Shown piece by piece: positions 17,004 to 24,999 of a stretch of DNA of 64,000 nt. Positions within the stretch are counted from its first letter, which is position 1, and each line of letters opens with the position of its first letter. This DNA is from Merdivicinus sp050943495 (GTDB taxonomy: Bacteria > Bacillota > Clostridia > Oscillospirales > Ruminococcaceae), in the NCBI GenBank assembly GCA_050943495.1, contig JBMNPH010000010.1:1-64000 (forward strand), written 5' to 3'. The position numbers and the translations under genes are program-made. Below the pieces are notes generated by a model. That model worked only from the letters and a program-made list of their open reading frames with translations, did not search any database and had not been told where the DNA came from.

Positions 17004-17506
17004 TGGGATTCTCCTTTCTTTTTGTGGAATTTCCGAATAATGGGCTGTTCCAGCTTTCGTTTCAGACGAAAACTCCACTTTTGTTCCAACTCATACGGTT
17101 CTACCAGAATTGTAAAAACACCCTTGCAGTTTCCTCCCACAATATCGGTAAAAATCTGATCTCCGATCAGGCAAACCTGAGCAGGCGGAAGACCATATCT
17201 GCGGCAGGCACGGGTGAGGCCGAATGTCAGCGGTTTGCAGGCCATAGAAATGAAATCAAGGCCCAAAAGCCGTGCAAAAGGTTCCACTCGTTCGCGATAA
17301 TTATTGGAAAGAATGGCAACGGAAAAGCCCTCGTCTTTCATCCGGTTGATCCACTCGGGAACTCCCTCGGCCGGGACCGGATTTCCATGGGTGGTCAGGG
17401 TATTGTCGACATCCAGAATGATTGCACGAATTCCGCGCTGGCGAAAGAAATCCGGCTGCAGATCGGTCACATGTCTGGCCATTTCCCTAGGGAGAAAAAT
17501 CGGCAT
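17000..17506 (-). CDS. YqeG family HAD-IIIA phosphatase
   Basis: A 168-residue HAD-superfamily phosphatase of the YqeG type. It shows motif I DVDNTLTTHGNP at about 31-42, SNN for motif II at about 66-68, and motif IV GDQIFTDI at about 115-122. The substrate is unclear; some relatives act on phosphatidylglycerol phosphate. It starts at ATG behind GGAG. It is the first gene of a three-gene operon with overlapping neighbours (TIM-barrel gene, aroQ) and lies downstream of the rpsU terminator. Confidence 0.88.
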   Translation of the reverse strand: MPIFLPREMARHVTDLQPDFFRQRGIRAIILDVDNTLTTHGNPVPAEGVPEWINRMKDEGFSVAILSNNYRERVEPFARLLGLDFISMACKPLTFGLTRACRRYGLPPAQVCLIGDQIFTDIVGGNCKGVFTILVEPYELEQKWSFRLKRKLEQPIIRKFHKKKGESH

Positions 17507-17533
17507 GCGGTGCTCCTTTCTCTTGGCACAATG

Positions 17534-17568
17534 AAAAAGCGGACGATCGAAACCGCCCGCTTTTTTAC
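17534..17568. terminator. Terminator after rpsU
   Basis: AAAAAGCGG.. pairs with ..CCCGCTTTTTT across a short bulged centre. The T run on the minus strand follows the rpsU stop by a few bases. Confidence 0.75.
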
Positions 17569-17570
17569 CA

Positions 17571-17747
17571 TTATTTGAATTTGCGTTTCCGAGCAGCCTC
17601 AGATTTCTTTTTACGTTTTACAGAAGGCTTCTCATAGTGCTCTCTTTTGCGAACCTCGGCGAGCACACCGGACTTCGCGCAAGATCTTTTAAATCTTTTA
17701 AGAGCGTTGTCAAGAGATTCGTTCTCTTTCACTCTGATTTCTGACAT
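17571..17747 (-). CDS. rpsU: 30S ribosomal protein S21
   Basis: A 58-residue, Arg/Lys-rich protein of the small subunit platform near the mRNA 5' path. The reading is MSEIRVKENESLDNALKRFK followed by the conserved RSCAKSG and a basic tail ending in KFK, a normal S21. The ribosome binding site AGGGAGGG lies 6 nt before the ATG. It has its own promoter, a 136-nt structured leader and a terminator, so it is expressed alone here rather than with dnaG or a yqeY-type gene. Confidence 0.97.
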   Translation of the reverse strand: MSEIRVKENESLDNALKRFKRSCAKSGVLAEVRKREHYEKPSVKRKKKSEAARKRKFK

Positions 17748-17883
17748 TCCAATTCCCTCCCTTTGCCGAACGGCAGAGGTCTAAAGGCCGACCCTGCCTG
17801 CATTCTGACCTCATGAAACCAACCTCTGTTCCGCATATCATACGGGATCTCACCGAGGCCGCAGGACAAAACCAGCATTTGTA
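17748..17883 (-). promoter_or_regulatory. Structured 5' leader of rpsU
   Basis: The untranslated leader is about 136 nt long. A long-range stem AGAGGU (17827-17822) with ACCUCU (17780-17775) brackets an inner region, and a hairpin UGCC-GUUC-GGCA (17775-17764) ends 2 nt before the Shine-Dalgarno sequence. It could be an autoregulatory S21 binding site; only pairing by eye supports this. Confidence 0.4.
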
Positions 17884-17889
17884 TTTATT

Positions 17890-17919
17890 ATTATATAACA
17901 CATCGAAGCGGAATGTCAA
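17890..17919 (-). promoter_or_regulatory. rpsU promoter
   Basis: Minus-strand TTGACA (17919-17914), an 18-bp spacer and TATAAT (17895-17890). Confidence 0.8.
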
Positions 17920-18018
17920 GGGGTTTTCCGCACTTTTCGCAGAAAAAACGGAAAAGATTCCTGACCTTTGGTTCTGGCAATGGAACACAAAATTATAGAG
18001 TAAAATCTCAGCAAATGA

Positions 18019-18047
18019 TTGACAAAAAATCGAATACTCCCCATAAT
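18019..18047 (+). promoter_or_regulatory. Promoter of the small HTH gene
   Basis: TTGACA (18019-18024), 17-bp spacer, CATAAT (18042-18047), about 33 bp before the start codon. Together with the rpsU promoter this explains most of the 332-bp gap. Confidence 0.8.
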
Positions 18048-18079
18048 AGGAAGCAACAAAGCAGGGAGGTATCCAAACA

Positions 18080-18301
18080 ATGATTTGTTTTGATCGATTA
18101 TGGAAAATCATGCAGAAAAAGAACATTTCCACCTATCAGTTGCGGGAAAAATGCGGGATTGACAGCAAGACGATTCGGCGGCTCAGAGCCAATGAAAATA
18201 TCGAAACAAAAACGCTGAACAAGTTATGTTCTGTCCTACAATGTAGGTTGGAAGACATTGCTGCCTATGTACCGGATGATAAAGAAGAAAGCAGGTCATG
18301 A
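18080..18301 (+). CDS. Small helix-turn-helix protein (Cro/CI-type, YozG-like)
   Basis: A 73-residue DNA-binding protein. Helices Q-L-R-E-K-C-G and S-K-T-I-R-R-L-R-A form the HTH at about residues 18-40, and residues 41-63 (TLNKLCSVLQCRLEDIAAY) complete a five-helix XRE fold. This layout matches the HTH_26/YozG group found both alone and beside mobile elements. GGGAGG precedes the ATG. It is monocistronic with its own promoter and terminator, and no partner toxin or target is visible. Confidence 0.85.
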   Translation: MICFDRLWKIMQKKNISTYQLREKCGIDSKTIRRLRANENIETKTLNKLCSVLQCRLEDIAAYVPDDKEESRS

Positions 18302-18325
18302 TTGCGCATGGCCTGCTTTTTTTCC
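18288..18325. terminator. Terminator after the HTH gene, also facing leuS
   Basis: AAGCAGGTCATG / CATGGCCTGCTT form a 12-bp stem with one mismatch, followed by a T8 run. The stem overlaps the HTH stop codon and may also end the convergent leuS transcript. Confidence 0.85.
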
Positions 18326-18355
18326 GTTTTTTCGTATTTCGGAATATGAACTTCC

Positions 18356-20764
18356 TTATTTCGCCACGATGTTGACCAGTTTTCCCTTGACATAGAGTTC
18401 CTTGACAATCTTCTTGCCTTCGATCTCGGCAGCAACACGGGGTTCTGCTTTGGCAAGCGCAATGGCTTCTTCCTGGGAGATATCAGCGGGAACTACGAGT
18501 TTCGCGCGGATCTTGCCACAGACCTGAGCAACGATTTCCACAGTAGATTCCTTGCACTTTTCTTCCTCCCATTTTACCCACTGACAGGAAGAAATCGGGC
18601 CGCCGAAGCCCATTTCCTCAAACAGTTCCTCGGTCATATGCGGCGCAAATGGATTGAGCATAATCAACAGATCGCGGTATTCAGCGCGGTTGATGGCACC
18701 ACTGTCAGAAATCTGATTCAGGAGGCTCATCATCGCTGCAATTGCGGTGTTGAACTTCATGTTCTCAATATCCTCGGAGACCTTTTTGATGGTCTGATGG
18801 AAAGGTGTTTCGAGTTCCTTGCGGTAGCTGTCGCCATCCACCAGAATATTCTGAAGATTCCAGATACGGTCGAGGAAGCGTTTGCAGCCGCGGACGGAAT
18901 CCATGCTCCAAGGAGCGGATTTTTCAAAGTCGCCCATGAACATCTCATACAGACGGAGGGTATCTGCACCGAATTCCCGAACGATATCATCAGGGTTGAT
19001 GACATTGCCACGAGATTTACTCATCTTCTCACCGTTTTCGCCCAAAACCATACCATGGCTGGTACGCTTCGCATACGGTTCCTTACAGGGGACAACACCC
19101 TGATCGTAGAGGAATTTATGCCAGAAGCGGGAGTAGAGCAGGTGCAAGGTGGTGTGTTCCATACCGCCGTTGTACCAGTCAACGGGCAACCAGTATTTGA
19201 GGGCCTCAGGAGAAGCCAATGCCTCATTGTTGTGCGGATCGCAGTAACGCAGGAAATACCAAGAAGAACCAGCCCACTGCGGCATGGTATCGGTCTCGCG
19301 TTTGGCGGGACGTCCGCAGACGGGGCAGACAGTATTGACAAAGCTGTCGATCTTAGACAGTGGGGATTCGCCATCTTCAGTAGGTTCATAGCTTTCCACT
19401 TCGGGCAGACGGAGAGGCAACTCACTTTCGGGGATCGGAACATAGCCACAGTGATCGCAATGAACGATCGGGATCGGCTCGCCCCAGTAACGCTGACGGG
19501 CGAATACCCAGTCACGGAGTTTAAAGTTGACTTTTCGCTCACCCTTGCCGGTTTCGGTCAGCCAGTCTTTGATCTTCTCTTTTGCTTCCTCCACGGTCAA
19601 GCCGTCCAGGAAACCGGAGTTGACCATAATGCCAGTATCGCAGTCGGTGAAGGCTTCCTTCTCAATATCGCCGCCCTTGACCACTTCAATGATCGGCAGG
19701 CCGAATTTCTTGGCAAATTCGTAGTCGCGGGTATCATGAGCCGGAACCGCCATAATCGCGCCGGTGCCGTAGCTGACCAGAACATAATCGGAAATAAAGA
19801 TCGGGATTTCCTTGCCGTTGACGGGATTGATTCCCATCACACCGTCCAGTTTAACGCCGGTTTTATCTTTGTTGACCTCGGTGCGCTCGAAGTCAGATTT
19901 CTTGGCGGCTTCCTTCTGATAGGCACGGATCTCATCCATATTTTTGAGCCGATCCGCCCATTTTTCAATAAAGGGGTGCTCAGGGGAAACGACCATATAA
20001 GTTGCGCCGAACAGGGTGTCAGGACGGGTGGTGTAAACGCGGAGGGTATCGCCAGCAGTGGTCCCGAAATCAACCTCTGCACCGGTGGAACGGCCGATCC
20101 AGTTGATCTGGGAAGTTTTAACACGGTCGATGTAGTTCACATCTGCCAGGTCGTCAATCAGCTTCTGGGCGTATTCGGTGATTTTCAGCATCCACTGGGA
20201 TTTCACTTTGTGGATGACCTCGCCGCCGCAGCGTTCGCAGACGCCGCCCACGACTTCCTCGTTTGCCAGCACGCATTTACAAGAGGTACACCAGTTGACA
20301 TTCATTTCGCTCTTGTAAGCCAGTCCGGCTTTGAACAGCTGAATGAAAATCCACTGCGTCCATTTGTAGTAATCCGGATCGGTGGTATTGATTTCACGCT
20401 GCCAGTCAAAGGAGAGGCCGAGAGATTTCAGCTGTGCTTTGAAGCGTGCTACATTCCGCTTGGTGACTTCGGCAGGATGAATGTGATTTTTGATCGCGAA
20501 GTTTTCGGTCGGCAGGCCGAATGCATCCCAGCCCATGGGGTACAGGACGTTGTAGCCTTCCAAACGGCGTTTGCGGGCGACGATATCCAGCGCGGTATAG
20601 GGGCGCGGATGTCCGACATGCAGTCCCTGTCCGGACGGATACGGGAATTCAACCAGTGCATAGAATTTCGGTTTGGTGTAGTCATTTTCCGCATGGAAGG
20701 TGTTGTGTTCCTCCCAATAATTCTGCCATTTTTTCTCAATGGCCGCAAAATCATACGATTTCAT
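18356..20764 (-). CDS. leuS: Leucyl-tRNA synthetase
   Basis: Charges tRNA-Leu in the cytoplasm. At 802 residues it has normal bacterial length. The class I signatures are present: HVGHPRPYTALD near 47-58 (HIGH motif) and KMSKSRG near 580. Two CxxC pairs (CTSCKC, CERCGG) near 160-180 mark the zinc domain. The CP1 editing domain lies at about 220-420 and the C-terminal anticodon-binding domain follows. The ribosome binding site AAAGGAA precedes the ATG. Transcription is controlled by a T-box leader and its own promoter. Confidence 0.98.
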   Translation of the reverse strand: MKSYDFAAIEKKWQNYWEEHNTFHAENDYTKPKFYALVEFPYPSGQGLHVGHPRPYTALDIVARKRRLEGYNVLYPMGWDAFGLPTENFAIKNHIHPAEVTKRNVARFKAQLKSLGLSFDWQREINTTDPDYYKWTQWIFIQLFKAGLAYKSEMNVNWCTSCKCVLANEEVVGGVCERCGGEVIHKVKSQWMLKITEYAQKLIDDLADVNYIDRVKTSQINWIGRSTGAEVDFGTTAGDTLRVYTTRPDTLFGATYMVVSPEHPFIEKWADRLKNMDEIRAYQKEAAKKSDFERTEVNKDKTGVKLDGVMGINPVNGKEIPIFISDYVLVSYGTGAIMAVPAHDTRDYEFAKKFGLPIIEVVKGGDIEKEAFTDCDTGIMVNSGFLDGLTVEEAKEKIKDWLTETGKGERKVNFKLRDWVFARQRYWGEPIPIVHCDHCGYVPIPESELPLRLPEVESYEPTEDGESPLSKIDSFVNTVCPVCGRPAKRETDTMPQWAGSSWYFLRYCDPHNNEALASPEALKYWLPVDWYNGGMEHTTLHLLYSRFWHKFLYDQGVVPCKEPYAKRTSHGMVLGENGEKMSKSRGNVINPDDIVREFGADTLRLYEMFMGDFEKSAPWSMDSVRGCKRFLDRIWNLQNILVDGDSYRKELETPFHQTIKKVSEDIENMKFNTAIAAMMSLLNQISDSGAINRAEYRDLLIMLNPFAPHMTEELFEEMGFGGPISSCQWVKWEEEKCKESTVEIVAQVCGKIRAKLVVPADISQEEAIALAKAEPRVAAEIEGKKIVKELYVKGKLVNIVAK

Positions 20765-20791
20765 TGCAAACGTTCCTTTCTTCCTGTGACA

Positions 20792-21047
20792 AATAAAAAA
20801 GCTTTCGTTTCCTGAATCTCAAGAAACGAAAGCCAAACTTCCGCGGTACCATTCTCATTGGCGCAAGCGCCCGCTCTTCCCTGTTAACGGAATGGAAATC
20901 CGTCCGCGCCTACTGTGGAAAACTCCGGTTCAGCGGGAAGCTCAAGGGCGAGCACATCCAACCCCGCACACTGCCTCGCAGCAACCGGCAGTTCTCTGAA
21001 GTGCGTCAAAGTGGGACTTTTTCCCTGTCACAGCCTGTATGATATAT
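20792..21047 (-). ncRNA. T-box riboswitch, leucine type
   Basis: The leader of leuS contains the T-box core AATGGTACCGCG (on the minus strand, around 20854-20843), followed by a terminator with the 11-bp stem GGCTTTCGTTTC / GAAACGAAAGCC and a T run (to 20792). Upstream lies a large imperfect stem region with AGAGAACTGCCGG and GGGTTGG-type sequence typical of stem I. Leucine specificity is inferred from the gene; several Leu codons are candidates for the specifier and I could not fix which. Uncharged tRNA-Leu should favour antitermination. Confidence 0.93.
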
Positions 21048-21053
21048 GAAATT

Positions 21054-21082
21054 ATTATATCAGTCTTTTTCGGAAAAGTCAA
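21054..21082 (-). promoter_or_regulatory. Promoter of the T-box leuS transcript
   Basis: Minus-strand TTGACT (21082-21077), 17-bp spacer, TATAAT (21059-21054), just past the stop codon of the upstream zinc-ribbon gene. Confidence 0.85.
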
Positions 21083-21098
21083 CAGGTATTCTATTTTT

Positions 21099-21356
21099 TC
21101 ATTCCTTTTCAGAGAACAGGACATCCCGTTCGGCCCGCATAAATTCCTTTTCACCGCACCGCGGACAGCGGATAATCTTCCCATCCACGGCATTGACCGA
21201 GAAAATCATGCGGAGAAGGGGCGGCTTCCAGTCGTATCCGCATTTGGGGCAGTGAAGATGTTCCCTGCGGTAGAAATGCAGATAGGAGAGAGCCGCTCCG
21301 ACAATTGCCAGAACAATGGCGAGGATTGCGAGGACAAGAATTGTATTTTCCAGCAT
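21099..21356 (-). CDS. Small membrane-anchored zinc-ribbon protein
   Basis: An 85-residue protein with one N-terminal transmembrane helix (about 5-26), then CPKCGYDW at about 36-43 and CPRCGEKEF at about 64-72, forming a two-knuckle zinc ribbon on the same chain. I do not recognise a named family. It starts 8 nt after the M18 aminopeptidase stop, so it closes the long prfA-containing operon. No strong ribosome binding site is visible, which suggests translational coupling. Confidence 0.7.
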   Translation of the reverse strand: MLENTILVLAILAIVLAIVGAALSYLHFYRREHLHCPKCGYDWKPPLLRMIFSVNAVDGKIIRCPRCGEKEFMRAERDVLFSEKE

Positions 21357-21364
21357 AAGATTGA

Positions 21365-22753
21365 TTATTTGGAGAATTCCGCAAAGGCACGGTAAGTGGA
21401 GTAAACATCGATTTTAGAGGTCAGCTCAAACGGAGCATGCATGCAGAGAACCGGAACACCGACGTCGATGGTATCCACATCCAATTCCGCAATATAAGCT
21501 GCCACGGTTCCGCCGCCGCCCTGATCGACCTTGCCGAGTTCGGAAGTCTGCCAGAGGACATTGCCATTGTCCAGCATCCGGCGAACCCAGCCCATAAATT
21601 CTGCGGAAGCATCGGAAGAACCGCCCTTACCGCGGGAACCGGTGTATTTGCAGATGGACACGCCGCAGTTGAGGAATGCATTGTTCTTCCGCTCGGAAAC
21701 ATCGGGGAAGGTGGGATCGAAAGCAGCGCTGACGTCCGCAGAAAGACACTTGGATTTGCCGAGAACGGTGCGGCCTGCGATGCCATAAGGTGCTGCGAGA
21801 TCTTCGATAAAGTGACGCAGGAAGGCGCATTTCATACCGGTATTGCCGCAGGAACCGATTTCTTCCTTATCCGCAAAGATGCACATAACGGTATTTTCGG
21901 GATTCTGGGCGCCGAAAACGGCCTCCATTTCAGTGTAAGCGCAGACGCGGTCATCCTGGCCGTAGCCGCCGACAACGCTGCGGTCAAATCCGACATCGAC
22001 AGCCTTGAATGCAGGAACAACTTCCAGTTCAGCCGACAGGAAATCCGCTTCAATAATGCCGTATTTTTCATGGAGCATGGACAAAATGTTCAGCTTCACG
22101 CGTTCGCTTGCTTCGTCATCACGGAAAGGCATGGATCCGATCAGGAGATTCAGTTCTTCACCGCGGAGGATCTCGCCGGCGGGACGTTTCATCTGGTCAG
22201 CAGCCAGATGGGGCAGCAGGTCGGTGACGCAGAAAACGGGATCGCCTGCATCTTCACCGATATTGACGGTCACGGAAGTGCCGTCTGCTTTCACAATTAC
22301 GCCGTGCAGCGACAGCGGGATCGCACCCCACTGATATTTCTTGATGCCGCCGTAGTAATGGGTCTTGAAGTAGGCGATTTCATTGTCCTCATAAAGCGGA
22401 ACCTGCTTTAAATCCAGACGAGGAGAATCGGTGTGTGCTGCCATAATGTGGACGCCCTCGGTCAGCGGTTTCTTACCGACGACACAGAGGATCAGAGCTT
22501 TGCCGCGGTTATTCAGGTAAACCTTATCGCCTGCCTGATAGGTCTTCGCGGGATCGAAAGCGGTAAAGCCGTATTTTTCCGCACGTTCCACTGCATAGTC
22601 CACCGCTTCGCGCTCGGTCTTGCTGCGGTTCAGGAAATTTTTATACTCCTCGCAGAATTCCTGCGCTTTTTTCAGTTCCTCTTCGCTGAGAAGCAGTCCG
22701 CCGTGCTTCTTTTCCAGAAAGAGAGCCTCTTTGAGTTCACTTGCTTTGCTCAT
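21365..22753 (-). CDS. M18 family aminopeptidase
   Basis: A cytoplasmic dinuclear-zinc aminopeptidase that removes N-terminal (often acidic) residues from peptides. The protein has 462 residues. Zinc-ligand blocks are visible: AAHTDSPRLDLK at about 106-117, DDR at about 255, DKEEIGSCG at about 287-295 with the catalytic Glu, and a C-terminal CMHAPFEL with the last His ligand. The start is the ATG six bases after AGGAGA; another ATG two codons earlier abuts the site. It lies 32 nt after the coaE-transglycosylase gene in the same operon. Confidence 0.94.
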   Translation of the reverse strand: MSKASELKEALFLEKKHGGLLLSEEELKKAQEFCEEYKNFLNRSKTEREAVDYAVERAEKYGFTAFDPAKTYQAGDKVYLNNRGKALILCVVGKKPLTEGVHIMAAHTDSPRLDLKQVPLYEDNEIAYFKTHYYGGIKKYQWGAIPLSLHGVIVKADGTSVTVNIGEDAGDPVFCVTDLLPHLAADQMKRPAGEILRGEELNLLIGSMPFRDDEASERVKLNILSMLHEKYGIIEADFLSAELEVVPAFKAVDVGFDRSVVGGYGQDDRVCAYTEMEAVFGAQNPENTVMCIFADKEEIGSCGNTGMKCAFLRHFIEDLAAPYGIAGRTVLGKSKCLSADVSAAFDPTFPDVSERKNNAFLNCGVSICKYTGSRGKGGSSDASAEFMGWVRRMLDNGNVLWQTSELGKVDQGGGGTVAAYIAELDVDTIDVGVPVLCMHAPFELTSKIDVYSTYRAFAEFSK

Positions 22754-22785
22754 AATCATTCTCCTTATTGTATCATTAATATTGG

Positions 22786-23946
22786 TTAATCCAGTTTGTA
22801 TAATTTCTCATACATCAACTGGGCGCCTTCCACAGAAGTAATGGATTTCCGGATCGCATCGTCCGGGATATTTTGAAATTCAACGCCATCCTCGCTGTAT
22901 TCCGGGTCCTGAAGCCATTCGAGAGTCTGCTCGGTTCCGGCGAAATACGCGGCGAGAATTGCCCGCTCAGAGGAAAACGTATCCATCAGAAGATCCAGAT
23001 AGGCGGTTCCATAGCGGATGGAAACCTCAGGGTTCAGGAGATCCTCATAGGAATCCTGCCATTGATTGCGGCTGCAGACCGCATCAAATTGTTCTACTGT
23101 CAGGGGGAAGATTCCCTGCCTGCCGCCCTCCGAAAAATCGGGAGAAAAATTGCTTTCTCTTTTCAGGATCCCATAGACCAAAGAAGGCGACACCTCAAAT
23201 TCCGCGGCAGTCTGCAAGACTGTCTCCTGATATTTGCGGGGATATTGGATCCAGAACGCGCAGAGGAAAAATCCCCACACCACTAGAATACATCCAGCAA
23301 AGGCAGCTGTCAGGGTCAGCATAGACCGAACTGAAGAATTTTTCGTTTTTTCCAGGCGATCGATAATCGGCTGAACCGCTTTTTCCAGTTGATCAGAAGA
23401 GGAGTCATTGCGCACCAAATAGCTTGCCCGGGATTTGTAAAAAGAATCCGAAGGCTGAGCTGACATTCGTGTGAGCGCCTCCTGCTCGGTAAGATGATCG
23501 CGCTGCATAATCCGCTGTTTTCGCCTTTCAGCATCCGCCAAAACCGCTACCGTTCTGGTGCAGAGCTTGTGCGCTCCGCTTTCGAATAAAGTAGGCGCAT
23601 CCAGCAGAATCCGATGCTTTCCGTTTTCTGCCAGACGGTCGATTTTTTCCTGAATTTTCTTGGTAATAATGGGATACAGGATGGTATTCAGTTTCAGCAG
23701 TTCCTGCTTGTCCGAAAAAACTTTGGCAGCGAGTGCCTTGCGGTTGAGGGTTCCCTCTTCAGTGACAATATCCGGTCCAAATAAATCTCCCAGACGTTCT
23801 ACAATATGAGGATCCGCAGTCACCTCACGCGCTACAAGGTCAGCGTTGATAACGGCATATCCATTTTTGCGGAACGCTTCGGAAACAGTGGTTTTTCCCG
23901 CGCCTGTCTGCCCAGTGAGTCCGACAACCAGCGGTTTATCAGCCAT
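22786..23946 (-). CDS. coaE: Dephospho-CoA kinase fused to a membrane-anchored lytic transglycosylase
   Basis: Residues 1-200 are dephospho-CoA kinase, the last step of CoA synthesis: P-loop GQTGAGKT at 12-19, NADLVAREV at 34-42, LLDAPTLFE at 114-122 and the lid region at about 145-155. A transmembrane helix follows at about 210-233, with positive charges (RLEKTKNSSVR) before it. Residues about 240-386 read as a lytic transglycosylase domain: catalytic Glu in KRESNF (E264), GRQGIFPLT, and AAYFAG for AAYNAG. The two parts are usually separate adjacent genes in Clostridia. The frame is open throughout and no ribosome binding site precedes the internal ATG near the junction. The predicted topology puts the kinase inside and the glycosidase outside. 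The start is the ATG after GAGGAGG, overlapping the Sua5 gene by 8 nt. Confidence 0.88.
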   Translation of the reverse strand: MADKPLVVGLTGQTGAGKTTVSEAFRKNGYAVINADLVAREVTADPHIVERLGDLFGPDIVTEEGTLNRKALAAKVFSDKQELLKLNTILYPIITKKIQEKIDRLAENGKHRILLDAPTLFESGAHKLCTRTVAVLADAERRKQRIMQRDHLTEQEALTRMSAQPSDSFYKSRASYLVRNDSSSDQLEKAVQPIIDRLEKTKNSSVRSMLTLTAAFAGCILVVWGFFLCAFWIQYPRKYQETVLQTAAEFEVSPSLVYGILKRESNFSPDFSEGGRQGIFPLTVEQFDAVCSRNQWQDSYEDLLNPEVSIRYGTAYLDLLMDTFSSERAILAAYFAGTEQTLEWLQDPEYSEDGVEFQNIPDDAIRKSITSVEGAQLMYEKLYKLD

Positions 23947-24973
23947 GTTGTTCCTCCTCATCCAGTTTGATGATATGGAATGCAGCGGCGCGCAGCAAAC
24001 GGTTCAGAACCGCGAGTCCTACTCCGGTCTGTTTCGGGAGGCGGACGTAAACGGTCTTTGCCCCGTTTTCATCGCAGGCGCGCAGGCAATCAAAGAGGGC
24101 ATGTGCTTGAGAAGCCTCATCCTCTTCCCCGCCGAAGCAGAGAACCGGAACGTTCAGCCGAGGCTGCTGCTCTTTACTTGCCATGGCAAAAACGCCCTCT
24201 TCCGCATGCGTATTGACATAGCGGACAAACTGTTCCGGCGAGCCATCCAACAGAATTACGGATGCCTTAGGCGCATAATGTTTGTACTTCATACCGGGAG
24301 AAAGCACCGTCTGCCCTTCCCGAATCTGATGCAGCACACCATCATCGACAATCACATCGCAGTATTGGGAAAGCATTTCAACGGTAATTCCACCCGGACG
24401 CAGCAATCGAACCGACTCTTCCCCGACCGCAATAACAGTGGATTCCACACCAACCTGACATTCTCCCCCATCCAAAATCAGCGGAATCCGTCCCTCCATA
24501 TCATGAAATACATGAGAGGCGCGTGTGGGGCTTGGACGCCCGGAAAGGTTGGCGGAGGGAGCAGCCAAAGGCAGTCCGCACTCCCGGATTAGCGCCTGAG
24601 CTGCCGGATGAGAAGGCATTCGAACCGCTACGGTATCCAGGCCGCCGGTTGTAGCAAACGGCACCTGTTCTCCTTTCGGGAAAATCATAGTGAGAGGACC
24701 GGGCCAGAAGGCTTCGGCGAGACGGTCAGCGAGAAGCGGCTTTCCAGCAACCAGCTGATCAATCATCGCATAATCTGCGATGTGTACGATCAGCGGATTA
24801 TCGGACGGACGGCCCTTAGCGGCATAAATACGCGCAGCAGCCTCGGGATCAAGAGCATTCGCAGCAAGTCCGTACACCGTTTCAGTGGGAATTCCCACCA
24901 CCTGACCCTGCCGGAGAAGGCGGGCAGCCTCCCGGATTCCCGCTTCATCTGCGGGAAGAAGTTTCGTATCCAT
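23939..24973 (-). CDS. Threonylcarbamoyl-AMP synthase (Sua5/TsaC)
   Basis: Makes L-threonylcarbamoyladenylate for the t6A modification of ANN-decoding tRNAs. The 344-residue length and C-terminal extension identify the long Sua5 form. The YrdC domain spans about 10-200, with G-Q-V-V-G-I-P-T-E-T-V-Y-G-L near 24-37, KGRPSDNPL near 54-62 and SANLSGRPSPT near 141-151. A Sua5 C-terminal Rossmann-like domain follows linker residues SPGMKYKHYAPK near 225. It starts 26 nt after prfA and overlaps coaE. Confidence 0.96.
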   Translation of the reverse strand: MDTKLLPADEAGIREAARLLRQGQVVGIPTETVYGLAANALDPEAAARIYAAKGRPSDNPLIVHIADYAMIDQLVAGKPLLADRLAEAFWPGPLTMIFPKGEQVPFATTGGLDTVAVRMPSHPAAQALIRECGLPLAAPSANLSGRPSPTRASHVFHDMEGRIPLILDGGECQVGVESTVIAVGEESVRLLRPGGITVEMLSQYCDVIVDDGVLHQIREGQTVLSPGMKYKHYAPKASVILLDGSPEQFVRYVNTHAEEGVFAMASKEQQPRLNVPVLCFGGEEDEASQAHALFDCLRACDENGAKTVYVRLPKQTGVGLAVLNRLLRAAAFHIIKLDEEEQHG

Positions 24974-24999
24974 GCAAAATCCTTCTTTCGATGTCGAGA

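Noticed and set aside
18638..20815. Very long plus-strand open frame opposite leuS
   Set aside because: It lies fully antisense to a certain leucyl-tRNA synthetase and shows no domain; its length comes from the codon use of leuS.
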